Under the pieces are notes generated by a model that saw nothing but the letters and a program-made list of their open reading frames with translations, had not been told where the DNA came from and searched no databases. A DNA stretch of 64,000 nucleotides. It comes from Candidatus Bathyarchaeota archaeon (GTDB taxonomy: Archaea > Thermoproteota > CALKCG01 > B24 > DRYS01). Below are positions 54,301 to 62,773 of this stretch, one piece after another. A program made the position numbers and the translations under genes. Position 1 is the stretch's first letter; each line of letters begins with the position of its first letter. The stretch spans positions 96,569-160,568 of the forward strand of contig JAGTQC010000004.1 in the NCBI GenBank assembly GCA_018396535.1. The letters are read 5' to 3'.

Positions 54301-55503
54301 GTGATATCCGATTTGTATCTATCTAGCTATGAGGAACGTATACTTAAGGGTGAATACGGTTATGCTAAGCAGAAAGCTATGGAAATACTAGTAGCTCTAG
54401 GCGATCTCTATGGAGCTGAGAAGTTAATCCCTATATCTTCCGCTCAGATAGCTGGTGTAAGCTATACGTCCATAGGAGATGAAGGTTTAGAATGGCTTGA
54501 AAGCCTTATGGATGGCCAGGTTGAGGTACTATCGACTCTAAATCCAGCCGGTATGGATCTAGATAGGTGGAGAGATATGGGCATACCGATAGATTACGCT
54601 TCTAAACAAATTAGGATTATAGAAGCATATAGTAGGCTTGGGGCTCTACCAGTATGCACATGTACACCATATCTATCAGGTAACCTACCCACATATGGAT
54701 GCCATATAGCATGGGCTGAATCCTCTGCTGTAGTCTTCGCCAATTCTGTATTAAAAGCTAAGACTAATAGGGAGGGAGGGCCTTCTGCTCTAGCTGCAGC
54801 TATCGTAGGTAGGACTCCGCTATACGGGTTACATCTAGATGAGAATCGAATATCTAACGTATCGATCAGAATCGAAATCGATCTCACTGATACTTGGGAG
54901 TATAGCGTACTAGGGTTTTGGATTGGTAGAACGTTGAAGATGGATGATGTACCATTTATCGAAGGATTGAAAACATACGATACAGATAGATTTAAAGCTA
55001 TTGGTGCTTCTATGGCTTCGATAAGTAGTATGAGTATATTTAACGCAGATGTACTAGGCGATAGTAGACCTGAGTCATGTGAGAAACTATCGTTCGATAG
55101 ATCTATACTTATGGATACTATCGAGACGCTACCAGATACATCCATGGATAAGGGTTGTGTAGATATAGTATGTCTAGGCTGTCCTCATCTATCGCTATGG
55201 GAGTTGAAGGTTATAGCTAACCTACTTAGAGGTAGGAGGGTTAGGAAGGATGTGAATCTATGGTTATTCACATCGAGAGCCGTATATAGTGTAGCAGAAA
55301 AGTGTGGTATAGTAAGCGAGATAGAATCTGTAGGTGGAAAAGTCTATAGAGATGCATGTCCAGCCCTAGCTCCGCTATCATCTATAGGCTATAAGGTTAT
55401 GGTTACAGATTCTCTTAAGATGTGGTTCTATGGCAGGCATCTAGCTGGTTTAGAGACTATATTCTCACCGACCATCGATTGTATATACGTTGCTTCTAGG
55501 TGA
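54301..55503 (+). CDS. Phosphomevalonate dehydratase large subunit (aconitase X, COG1679)
   Basis: The product has 400 residues from GTG 54301. 'GAEKLIPISSAQIAGVSYTS', 'STLNPAGMDLDRW' and 'CTCTPYLSGNLPTYGCHIAWAES' (in overlapping parts) match aconitase X. Cys residues in the last block and in 'DIVCLGCPHLSLWE' are the likely iron-sulfur ligands. With the small subunit it dehydrates mevalonate 5-phosphate. It lies 27 bases after the decarboxylase gene. Confidence 0.9.
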   Translation: MISDLYLSSYEERILKGEYGYAKQKAMEILVALGDLYGAEKLIPISSAQIAGVSYTSIGDEGLEWLESLMDGQVEVLSTLNPAGMDLDRWRDMGIPIDYASKQIRIIEAYSRLGALPVCTCTPYLSGNLPTYGCHIAWAESSAVVFANSVLKAKTNREGGPSALAAAIVGRTPLYGLHLDENRISNVSIRIEIDLTDTWEYSVLGFWIGRTLKMDDVPFIEGLKTYDTDRFKAIGASMASISSMSIFNADVLGDSRPESCEKLSFDRSILMDTIETLPDTSMDKGCVDIVCLGCPHLSLWELKVIANLLRGRRVRKDVNLWLFTSRAVYSVAEKCGIVSEIESVGGKVYRDACPALAPLSSIGYKVMVTDSLKMWFYGRHLAGLETIFSPTIDCIYVASR

Positions 55504-55510
55504 GTAGGCT

Positions 55511-55903
55511 ATGCGTATAAAATGTAGACGTCTAGTAGGAGGATACGCAGAGGGATACTCCTTAGTATCACCTGAACCTATAAGCTTCTTCGGAGGTGTA
55601 GATCCATCGACTGGTTTAGTAATCGATAGACTTAATCCTATAAGAGGAGAGAGTATATCTGGGAGGATACTGGTATTCCCTGGAGGTAAAGGCTCAACCG
55701 TCGGCTCCTATATACTTTACAGACTTGCGAAGCATGGATTAGCTCCTAAAGCTATGATATGTCTAGAAGCAGATCCAGTAGTAGCTGTAGGTGCAGTATT
55801 AGCTGGAATACCCCTACTAGATAAACCTGAATACTACATATTCAAGACGGGCATGTATCTTAGAGTGTATGGCGATGAAGGGCTCGTAGAAATAGTATCA
55901 TAG
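55511..55903 (+). CDS. Phosphomevalonate dehydratase small subunit (DUF126, COG1786)
   Basis: The product has 130 residues. 'EPISFFGGVDPSTGLVID', 'GRILVFPGGKGSTVGSYILY' and 'LAPKAMICLEADPVVAVGAV' are the small swivelling-domain pattern of aconitase X, with the active-site Ser in Gly-Lys-Gly-Ser. It starts 7 bases after the large subunit and closes the operon. Confidence 0.9.
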   Translation: MRIKCRRLVGGYAEGYSLVSPEPISFFGGVDPSTGLVIDRLNPIRGESISGRILVFPGGKGSTVGSYILYRLAKHGLAPKAMICLEADPVVAVGAVLAGIPLLDKPEYYIFKTGMYLRVYGDEGLVEIVS

Positions 55904-55908
55904 GAAAT

Positions 55909-57075
55909 TTAACCTGTATGTATTTCTACTATATCACCATCCCTAAGCCTATAGTTCAACCCAACTCTCATAGAATTCGCTTCGATAGATCCACTCCACA
56001 CCCTGGCATACCTAAACTTCTCCTTCAACTCCGTGTGTATAATCGAAGCTACATCACCTACTGTAGAACCTTCCCTCAATACTATAGGCTTAGGATCAGG
56101 AGGGTTACCCGGCTTCTTAGTATACACTCTTATAATCTTCATAACTCCTAGTATCGATGGTGCGATTAGATCCAGCCCTTCACCTGTAACGCATGATACA
56201 CCTATCACATGTAGATTGCTAGTTAAACTCTTCTTCAATTTCTCTAACCTCATCCTAGCTCCAGGTAGATCTATCTTCGAACCGACTACTATAGAGGGCT
56301 TATACTGGTATGAGCCGAATAATGAATCTTCGATATCATCTAGCGTAACTTCACCGTGAATCCTAACTATAGCTGAAGATATCCTATAGCTCATCAATAA
56401 TTTCTTAATATCATCGATAGTCGAATCGACAATTCTCCCCCCTACAACCCTAATACCACCAGTATCGGTCCTCTCTATCTCTACATAGCCTCTAGGCTCT
56501 TCCACTAGTATCCTAGCCTCCCTAAGCTCTGATACAATCTCTGTGAAATCTCTCACAGGATCATCTGATAGGTCTACCATAATGATAAGGCAATCAGCAG
56601 TCCTAGCTAGGTTTAGAGTAGTAAACCCTCTACTACAGCCCTCTCCGAATTTACGAGTAAGCGGAGGAGCTTCTATAAGTTGTATTCTTACACCGTTATA
56701 GGTTAGCATACCTGGTATAGGTTTTAGAGTGGTGAAAGGTCTATCTGAAATCTCAGGTTTAGCATTGGTTAAAGCTGATAGTAGACTGCTCCTACCTGAT
56801 TTCGTATACCCTATTATAACTGCTTGTATATCACCAGACTTCTCGATTACTAGACTTTCATGTCTACTACGAGCTTTAACTCTACGTATGTATTCGAGTT
56901 CATCTTCGAGTTGCGCTATCCTACGTTTAACATGGGCTATAAGCTTTTCAGTACCCTTATGCTTAGGGCAGAGGGCTAGAAACTCACGCATAAGCCTTAT
57001 TTTCTCCCTAGGATCCTTCGCAGCTACTACTTCAGCCCACTTGATCTTCGCACGTATAGGTAGATTCGTAACCAT
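55909..57075 (-). CDS. Obg/DRG-family GTP-binding protein with C-terminal TGS domain
   Basis: The product has 388 residues. An N-terminal helical segment precedes a G domain: G1 'GYTKSGRSSLLSALTNAK', a Thr-rich G2 'RPFTTLKPIPG', G3-like 'LIEAPPL' and G4 'GSKIDLP'. The C-terminal TGS domain ends 'YRLRDGDIVEIHTG'. The P-loop Lys of GxxxxGKS is Arg (codon AGG), and G3 DxxG is replaced by Glu-Ala-Pro-Pro. Relatives bind ribosomes or RNA. The altered motifs suggest slow or absent hydrolysis. Confidence 0.85.
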   Translation of the reverse strand: MVTNLPIRAKIKWAEVVAAKDPREKIRLMREFLALCPKHKGTEKLIAHVKRRIAQLEDELEYIRRVKARSRHESLVIEKSGDIQAVIIGYTKSGRSSLLSALTNAKPEISDRPFTTLKPIPGMLTYNGVRIQLIEAPPLTRKFGEGCSRGFTTLNLARTADCLIIMVDLSDDPVRDFTEIVSELREARILVEEPRGYVEIERTDTGGIRVVGGRIVDSTIDDIKKLLMSYRISSAIVRIHGEVTLDDIEDSLFGSYQYKPSIVVGSKIDLPGARMRLEKLKKSLTSNLHVIGVSCVTGEGLDLIAPSILGVMKIIRVYTKKPGNPPDPKPIVLREGSTVGDVASIIHTELKEKFRYARVWSGSIEANSMRVGLNYRLRDGDIVEIHTG

Positions 57076-57100
57076 AACTTCTAAATCCTGACGTTATATT

Positions 57101-57110
57101 ACACTATGTA
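57101..57110 (-). promoter_or_regulatory. TATA box of TGS GTPase gene
   Basis: Read on the minus strand the site is AATATAACGT, 26-35 bases before the start at 57075, giving a nearly leaderless mRNA. Confidence 0.4.
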
Positions 57111-57119
57111 GGAGACCCA

Positions 57120-57129
57120 AAAATATTTT
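57120..57129 (+). promoter_or_regulatory. TATA box of cofD
   Basis: AAAATATTTT lies about 50 bases before ATG 57174. ATG 57132 would be upstream of the expected transcript start near 57150. Confidence 0.4.
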
Positions 57130-57173
57130 GAATGCAACTTCTAAATCATATTAGATGGTTCGGTGATGTATAC

Positions 57174-58103
57174 ATGATAGCTGTCCTAGCTGGAGGTGTT
57201 GGTGCAGCTAAATTCCTGCAGGGTCTCGTAAGAGTAGTCAATTCCAGTGAGATTAAGGTTATAGTGAATACAGCTGATGATATAGATATCTACGGTGTAC
57301 ATGTATCCCCCGACATAGATATAGTAACTTATAGTCTAGCTGGGATATTCGATGAAGATAGAGGATGGGGTATTAGAGGAGATACGTTCAACTTTGTCGA
57401 GAATCTAGCGAAGTTTGGGATCGAGAACTGGTTTAAACTAGGTGATATGGATCTAGCTACATGCTTCTATCGAACAATACTCATGAAGAGGGGTCTTAGT
57501 ATAACGGAAGCTACGCGTAGAATTCGTAAAGCTCTGAACGTCGAAGTCGATATATTACCTATGACCGATAATCCTGTACAGACCTATATAGAGACTGATA
57601 TAGGGCTCCTCCACATACAGGAATATATGGTTAAGTATAGGTGTGAACCCAGTATACTAGGCTTAGAATTTAAGGGTATAGAGGAGGCTGAAGCTACAAA
57701 CGAAGTTTTAGAAGCTCTAGAGGATTGTAGCGGTGTCATATTATGCCCCAGTAATCCTATAATTAGTATCGGACCTATATTATCCGTTAAAGGTATTAGG
57801 GATAAACTTAGAGAAGCAAGCTATCCTAAGGTAGCTATTACGCCAATAATAGCAGGAGCACCTGTTAAAGGTCCTGCAGATAAGTTTATGAGGTTTCTCG
57901 GTGTCGAGGTATCCCCCTACGGTGTCGCTTGGCTCTATAGAGATTTTCTCGATGGATTAGTAGTAGATGTAAGGGATTCATTCCAAACAGTTAGGATTGA
58001 GGGTCTCGGGATAAAAGCTTTAACTACAGATACATTGATGAAATCTATAGAGGATAAGATTCGAGTAGCGAGAACAGCGTTAAATCTAATGGAGATATCG
58101 TGA
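57174..58103 (+). CDS. cofD: 2-phospho-L-lactate transferase (F420 biosynthesis)
   Basis: From ATG 57174 the product has 309 residues and begins with the family start 'MIAVLAGGVGAAKFLQGL'. GGTGA 57162-57166 is the ribosome-binding site. 'IVNTADDIDIYGVHVSPDID' and 'WGIRGDTFNFVENL' with 'PSNPIISIGPIL' are conserved CofD blocks. It joins the activated phospholactate (or related) group to the deazaflavin Fo to give F420-0. It overlaps cofC at TGATG. Confidence 0.94.
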   Translation: MIAVLAGGVGAAKFLQGLVRVVNSSEIKVIVNTADDIDIYGVHVSPDIDIVTYSLAGIFDEDRGWGIRGDTFNFVENLAKFGIENWFKLGDMDLATCFYRTILMKRGLSITEATRRIRKALNVEVDILPMTDNPVQTYIETDIGLLHIQEYMVKYRCEPSILGLEFKGIEEAEATNEVLEALEDCSGVILCPSNPIISIGPILSVKGIRDKLREASYPKVAITPIIAGAPVKGPADKFMRFLGVEVSPYGVAWLYRDFLDGLVVDVRDSFQTVRIEGLGIKALTTDTLMKSIEDKIRVARTALNLMEIS

Positions 58104-58759
58104 TGAATCTAGTAGTAATACCTGTTAAGAATCTCAGAGATTCTAAGAGTAGGTTATCAGTTTTTATCTCTGACGAAGATAGAGCTAAATTAACACTAGC
58201 TATGCTCTTAGATGAGCTCAAAGTTTTAGAGAAGACATCGATAGAAAAGGTAGCTTTAGTTTCATCAGATAGGAGAATAAAGGTTCTAGCTCATAGATAC
58301 GGATTAGAATTCATAGATGATAAAGGTCTACCGTTAAATGATTCGTTAAAGTTAGCTTCGCTATGGGCTTTAGAAAGGGGCATCGATACTATGATAGTAA
58401 TACCGGTCGATATACCATCCATAAATCCAGATGATATAGAAGCTGTACTTGACATAATAGGTTTAGAGCATGGTAGTATAGCAGTTATAGCTCCCTGTAG
58501 AAGATTTGATGGGACAAATCTACTAGCTCTAAAGCCGTTTAAAAAATTCGATTTCAGATTTGGTAGGAATAGCTATAGGCAACATATAGGTGAGGCAGCA
58601 TTACTCGGTTTCGAAGTATACGTATACATGTCTGAGAATATATCGCTAGATATAGATACGATAGAGGATCTTCTCCACCTATATAGGGTAATAGATCGCA
58701 ACAGTATGACGTTTAGCATCCTCGAGAATATCCTGAAAAACTCCACTTTCCACTCTTAA
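58103..58759 (+). CDS. cofC: 2-phospho-L-lactate guanylyltransferase (F420 biosynthesis)
   Basis: From ATG 58103 (GTG 58100 possible) the product has 218 residues. 'VVIPVKNLRDSKSRLS' at the start and 'VDIPSINPDDIEAVLDI' with 'ALKPFKKFDFRFGRNS' are typical of CofC, a MobA-like nucleotidyltransferase. It makes the GDP-activated donor for CofD. Its last 47 bases overlap the convergent SWIM gene. Confidence 0.93.
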   Translation: MNLVVIPVKNLRDSKSRLSVFISDEDRAKLTLAMLLDELKVLEKTSIEKVALVSSDRRIKVLAHRYGLEFIDDKGLPLNDSLKLASLWALERGIDTMIVIPVDIPSINPDDIEAVLDIIGLEHGSIAVIAPCRRFDGTNLLALKPFKKFDFRFGRNSYRQHIGEAALLGFEVYVYMSENISLDIDTIEDLLHLYRVIDRNSMTFSILENILKNSTFHS

Positions 58760-59333
58760 ACGTAAATCTACCCTTAGGATCCATCCTAAGTATCATAGAT
58801 AAACTCCTTTTAGAAGGTATCTCAAATCCCTTCTCAGATAGAAGTAGATATAGTACCCCTATAGGCTGCGGCCCCTTCTCAGATAATATTTTAGACGAAG
58901 CATTCCTTATATCTTCAGCAAAATCCAAGTATCTGGGTCTTACCCCTATATGTATCCCGGTAGACTCTCTAACAATCTCATCGTATAGTCTATCCTTTAA
59001 CTCAACTACTATGTATCGCCCCGATAGCATAGCTATCCTATGAGCTATAATATGATAGCATAGCTTAACCCTACCCTCTACCACGTTGAAGTAGAAATCT
59101 TCACAACTACAATATCCTGAAGCTGGTAGTATGATACGTCTCCCCCCTCTCCCATCGACTACCCATACGACTTGTCTACTCGGCTTAAATACGTATAGTT
59201 TAACCCTCCCCTCCATAACGCTTCTCACAGCTTTATCTACCCTAGATTTACCAAATCTAGATGCTAACCTCTCTAGTAGATTAGAGTCTATTAATCCTCT
59301 ACTCTCTCTAAGAATCTCTACGAGCTCCTCCAC
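58713..59333 (-). CDS. SWIM zinc-finger protein
   Basis: The product has 206 residues from GTG 59333. The SWIM motif CxCx(n)CxH is clear: 'YCSCEDFYFNVV' followed by 'KLCYHIIAHRIAM'. The rest is helical and basic at the C-terminus. Archaeal SWIM proteins are often linked with RadA-paralog recombination factors, but no such gene is adjacent. It overlaps cofC tail to tail. Confidence 0.82.
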   Translation of the reverse strand: MEELVEILRESRGLIDSNLLERLASRFGKSRVDKAVRSVMEGRVKLYVFKPSRQVVWVVDGRGGRRIILPASGYCSCEDFYFNVVEGRVKLCYHIIAHRIAMLSGRYIVVELKDRLYDEIVRESTGIHIGVRPRYLDFAEDIRNASSKILSEKGPQPIGVLYLLLSEKGFEIPSKRSLSMILRMDPKGRFTFKSGKWSFSGYSRGC

Positions 59334-59364
59334 ACCTAATACCAGTCCTTACTATATCTCTTAC

Positions 59365-60423
59365 TTAAACACTCAGCCTCCTCTCAATCTTAAGCTTAGA
59401 TAGTTTCTCCAATGCTTCCAACGTCTGTAGGCTCGACTCCTTTATATCTATCCACCCTGCCTCCGCAGCTTCTTCTAAAAATTTAGCCATACCCCTCCCC
59501 CTAGCTATAACTATATTCCACTTCTCAAGACCTAGACTACCCACTGATATATCAGCTAATCTAGCTGAAAAATCCTTACAAGATAGACAGCAACCATACG
59601 GTTTCACAGATACTCTCCTAATAGGAATCTCAAACACTCTACCATCTACAAGCTTAACTATGAATCTACCATGCTTTATATTCAGCTTATACAAGAATTG
59701 CTCAGGTAAGTTAAGCTTAGAAGCTAGAGTTGATCTGAGACTATCGTATGGGAATGCCTCGAAGCAGAATAAACCGATTACTAAATTTAATTTCGATTCC
59801 ACCCCTTTAACCTTATATTGCGATATCCTCCTAGCTGCTGTAGCTATATGCGGCATACCCACACAAGCTATACTCTTCGCCCCCATCCTACTAGCTTCTC
59901 TAAATTTATAGAGGATTGGTGCAAGACTGTACCTTGAGCCAGCACATTCCATAACCTCTTCTATACTCGTAGCGATAGTTGGAATAGGTTTAAACGGATT
60001 ATCACCAGATGGTTTAGTAGCTAAAACAGCATCTACTAATCCGGACTCCAATGCGTAGCATAGTATAGACGTTACAGTACCTCCATCCTGAGCTAGATCC
60101 AATATCCTTTGATTACGACTCCTAGATTCGTATATCCTCTCATAGTATCCATATACTCTTTCTGGAGGCTTATCTAGAGAAAATATCTTCTCCTCAAATC
60201 TATCTTGATCGGTGAGAGTCTGCGGGCATACATTATAGCATAGGCCGCACCTAACGCACTCGCCTATAAGTCTAGGTCTAAGCTCCGATAGATTAAAATC
60301 TATAACTTGTATAGGGCATATCGTATAACATGCAGCACAAGAAGTACATAGATCGGTTGAAACAATACTCCTATCTAGATCATCAAATCCTATCCTCATC
60401 CTAGCGTCTGTTCTAATAGTCAT
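59365..60423 (-). CDS. FrhB/FpoF-type F420 dehydrogenase-like iron-sulfur flavoprotein
   Basis: From ATG 60423 (TTG 60441 possible, but the TATA-like run near 60446-60456 favours 60423) the product has 352 residues. Two ferredoxin motifs open it: 'CTSCAACYTICP' and 'CVRCGLCYNVCP'. The FrhB domain follows with 'AQDGGTVTSILCYALESGLV', 'GSRYSLAPIL' and 'KPYGCCLSCKDFSARLADIS'. Such proteins exchange electrons between F420 and other carriers. Its closeness to cofD/cofC supports an F420 role. The partner, perhaps ferredoxin, is inferred. Confidence 0.85.
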   Translation of the reverse strand: MTIRTDARMRIGFDDLDRSIVSTDLCTSCAACYTICPIQVIDFNLSELRPRLIGECVRCGLCYNVCPQTLTDQDRFEEKIFSLDKPPERVYGYYERIYESRSRNQRILDLAQDGGTVTSILCYALESGLVDAVLATKPSGDNPFKPIPTIATSIEEVMECAGSRYSLAPILYKFREASRMGAKSIACVGMPHIATAARRISQYKVKGVESKLNLVIGLFCFEAFPYDSLRSTLASKLNLPEQFLYKLNIKHGRFIVKLVDGRVFEIPIRRVSVKPYGCCLSCKDFSARLADISVGSLGLEKWNIVIARGRGMAKFLEEAAEAGWIDIKESSLQTLEALEKLSKLKIERRLSV

Positions 60424-60512
60424 CGATTCATAAAGATTCAACGTTTATTTAAAAGAATTTCCTAATCATACTATGAGTTATCCGTATCAAGTATTTGATA
60501 TACAAGTTACGT

Positions 60513-61757
60513 TTAAGATAGCTGCTTCATGAAATCTATTATATCGTGCAAATCCCCATCTAATATCTTAGTAAGATAGCCTGATCTAACCATATATATA
60601 GTTATATGCTTAATTCCCTCACGATATATAAATAAACTAGAATAATTTATCAACTCTGTATAAGGGTCTAGAGGCTTCAAACTAGATGGATACCCTGTGT
60701 AATACCCCTTAGCCGGATCTATTATAGCTATCCTACCACCTTGAGCTGGTATAGCTATAGACATATGACTTCCACCATCGAATAGAGTTATATTTAGAAT
60801 CCATGTTACATACTCTCTCCCATACACATACCTCTCGTAAGCTTTTATAAGTGCGTAGAGAAGTATTGTTTGATCCTCGCTATCGCCATAACCGCGTTTA
60901 AGAGTCTCTATAGGTGAGAGAACAACCCTACTATACGTCTCTAATCTATAACCACCTTCTTCCAGCATAATAGCCGTCGGTGGATATGGTATAGGAGGGT
61001 CATACGCATATTCTACATGACTTTTAACATACAAGTAGATCTCCCTGATAGATGACCAATAATCAGATGGGTAAGTTATAAGAGCTCGTACGATCCATTC
61101 AAGTTCACCTATTTCCTCACTACTAAGAACTCTAGGTATAGATTCCTGGAGCGATAAATATGATAACATATATCTACGCCAATTATCATAGTTCCTAGAT
61201 AGATTAGCATATCGAGCTTTAAGCATATCATACGACTCTAGAAGCTTATCATACGATGATCTAAGCTGATAATACTGTAGTCGGATACTCGTGTAGCTTA
61301 CGTTAAGTTCATCAAACGATTTCTGGAGGGCATAATATTCTCTAACTATATTCTCATAACGTTTCTCTAAGATGCTATATGTATCGTTAAGCTTGTTATA
61401 CATGTGTCTAAGTACCATATATTCACTCATAAGATCGTTATATCCAGATTGTAATTCGATATAGCTTCTCTCTAATTCTCCATATAGATCCTCTAAAACG
61501 TTATACTCCAATAGTATATCCATATAGCTAGTATTCAACTGCATGTAACTATCGTTAAGTTGCATATACCTGTACGATAGCTCGTTAAACCTACCTTCAA
61601 GCCTACGATAATCATTCAAGAGGGACGTATAATCCATCCTCAACCTATTATACTCATTAGATAATAAATTGTACCTATTATTAAAGTATATTGCAAATGC
61701 AGCTCCTAGAACAGCTATAGCTAAAGATACAGCTATTAGAAGTTTATAGTCGAGCAT
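60513..61757 (-). CDS. Membrane-anchored tyrosine-heptad coiled-coil protein with degenerate transglutaminase domain
   Basis: The product has 414 residues. Residues 5-25 form an N-terminal membrane anchor. Residues 29-196 are 24 successive heptads in which the first position is Tyr 22 times and Phe twice. The C-terminal part looks like a transglutaminase-like fold: 'LKRGYGDSEDQTILLYALI' (nucleophile Cys replaced by Ser, codon AGC), 'GGSHMSIAI' (His) and 'IAIIDPAKG' (Asp). Many N-x-S/T sequons suggest an extracellular location. I infer a rod that holds a binding or inactive enzyme domain off the membrane. No function is known to me. Confidence 0.8.
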   Translation of the reverse strand: MLDYKLLIAVSLAIAVLGAAFAIYFNNRYNLLSNEYNRLRMDYTSLLNDYRRLEGRFNELSYRYMQLNDSYMQLNTSYMDILLEYNVLEDLYGELERSYIELQSGYNDLMSEYMVLRHMYNKLNDTYSILEKRYENIVREYYALQKSFDELNVSYTSIRLQYYQLRSSYDKLLESYDMLKARYANLSRNYDNWRRYMLSYLSLQESIPRVLSSEEIGELEWIVRALITYPSDYWSSIREIYLYVKSHVEYAYDPPIPYPPTAIMLEEGGYRLETYSRVVLSPIETLKRGYGDSEDQTILLYALIKAYERYVYGREYVTWILNITLFDGGSHMSIAIPAQGGRIAIIDPAKGYYTGYPSSLKPLDPYTELINYSSLFIYREGIKHITIYMVRSGYLTKILDGDLHDIIDFMKQLS

Positions 61758-61894
61758 AGTATACCCTCCGATATAGTGTTAGATCAGGTGTCTACCTTAA
61801 ATTGTTATCTACGACTACGACACTAGGTATGCTAAAAGGCTAGATTACCCTAGTGAACTTTTAAAACTTATCAAACATGATGTTAGATTTAGCT

Positions 61895-62773
61895 ATGAAG
61901 ATAGGGATACTCACTAGGAATCCTCAAGCTTGGTGTAACCTTCAACTTAAACAAGCTATGGTTAAACTCGGCGTAACCCCTGTATGCTTCAGCTTTAAAG
62001 ATGTAATGGGGACGATAGGGCTGGGTGCTGGCGTAACGCTTAACGGGAAGCCTATAGAAGGTGAGTTATCAGCTGTTATAGTAAGACCAATAGGTTCAGG
62101 TTCTTTGGAGCAGATAATACTTAGAGTAGATCTACTTAAAGCTATGGAATACTTAGGTGTTAAGGTTGTTAATAGAGGTGAAGCTATCGAGAAAGCTGTC
62201 GATAAATACTACTCGCTACTGTTATTAGATAGGAGTGGTATACCAGTCCCTGCTACCATAGCGACAGAAAGTTATGGTGAAGCTTTAAAGGGTTATAAGA
62301 TGCTTGGTAAGGATACGGTTTTAAAACCTATATTCGGATCTAGGGGTGTAGGTGTAGCTAGGGTTGAAGTAGATGATGTAGCTGTAAGAATATTTAGGCT
62401 TCTATCAAGTCAACGTTCGGTTATATATCTCCAAAGCTATATACCGCACGGATTCTCAGATATAAGAGCGTTCGTTATAGGTGATAGGGTTGTAGCAGCA
62501 GCTAGGAGAGTATCCAGCTATTGGAAGACTAATGTAGCTCAAGGTGCATGGACTAAACCAGTCAAGCTAACTCCAGAATTAGAGGAAACCGCTATAAAAT
62601 CTGCATCTGTACTTGGATGCGAAGTTGCAGGAGTAGATATAATGATTAGTAGGGACGGTTTTTTTGTAAACGAAGTCAATAGCCAACCAGATTGGAGAGG
62701 TCTACAATCTACTACAAGCATAAATATAGCTGAGGAGATTATTCGCTACGTACTATCTGAACTTAGAGGTTAG
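61895..62773 (+). CDS. RimK/MptN-type ATP-grasp glutamate ligase
   Basis: From ATG 61895 (ATG 61877 and 61880 also in frame) the product has 292 residues and starts 'MKIGILTRNPQAWCN'. The ATP-grasp blocks are 'DTVLKPIFGSRGVGVARVEV', 'VIYLQSYIPHGFSDIRAFVI' and 'GVDIMISRDGFFVNEVNSQP' (metal-binding Asp/Glu/Asn). The family includes MptN and CofF, which add glutamate to tetrahydromethanopterin or F420, and LysX. Closeness to the F420 genes supports a cofactor role, but the substrate is not fixed. Confidence 0.82.
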   Translation: MKIGILTRNPQAWCNLQLKQAMVKLGVTPVCFSFKDVMGTIGLGAGVTLNGKPIEGELSAVIVRPIGSGSLEQIILRVDLLKAMEYLGVKVVNRGEAIEKAVDKYYSLLLLDRSGIPVPATIATESYGEALKGYKMLGKDTVLKPIFGSRGVGVARVEVDDVAVRIFRLLSSQRSVIYLQSYIPHGFSDIRAFVIGDRVVAAARRVSSYWKTNVAQGAWTKPVKLTPELEETAIKSASVLGCEVAGVDIMISRDGFFVNEVNSQPDWRGLQSTTSINIAEEIIRYVLSELRG

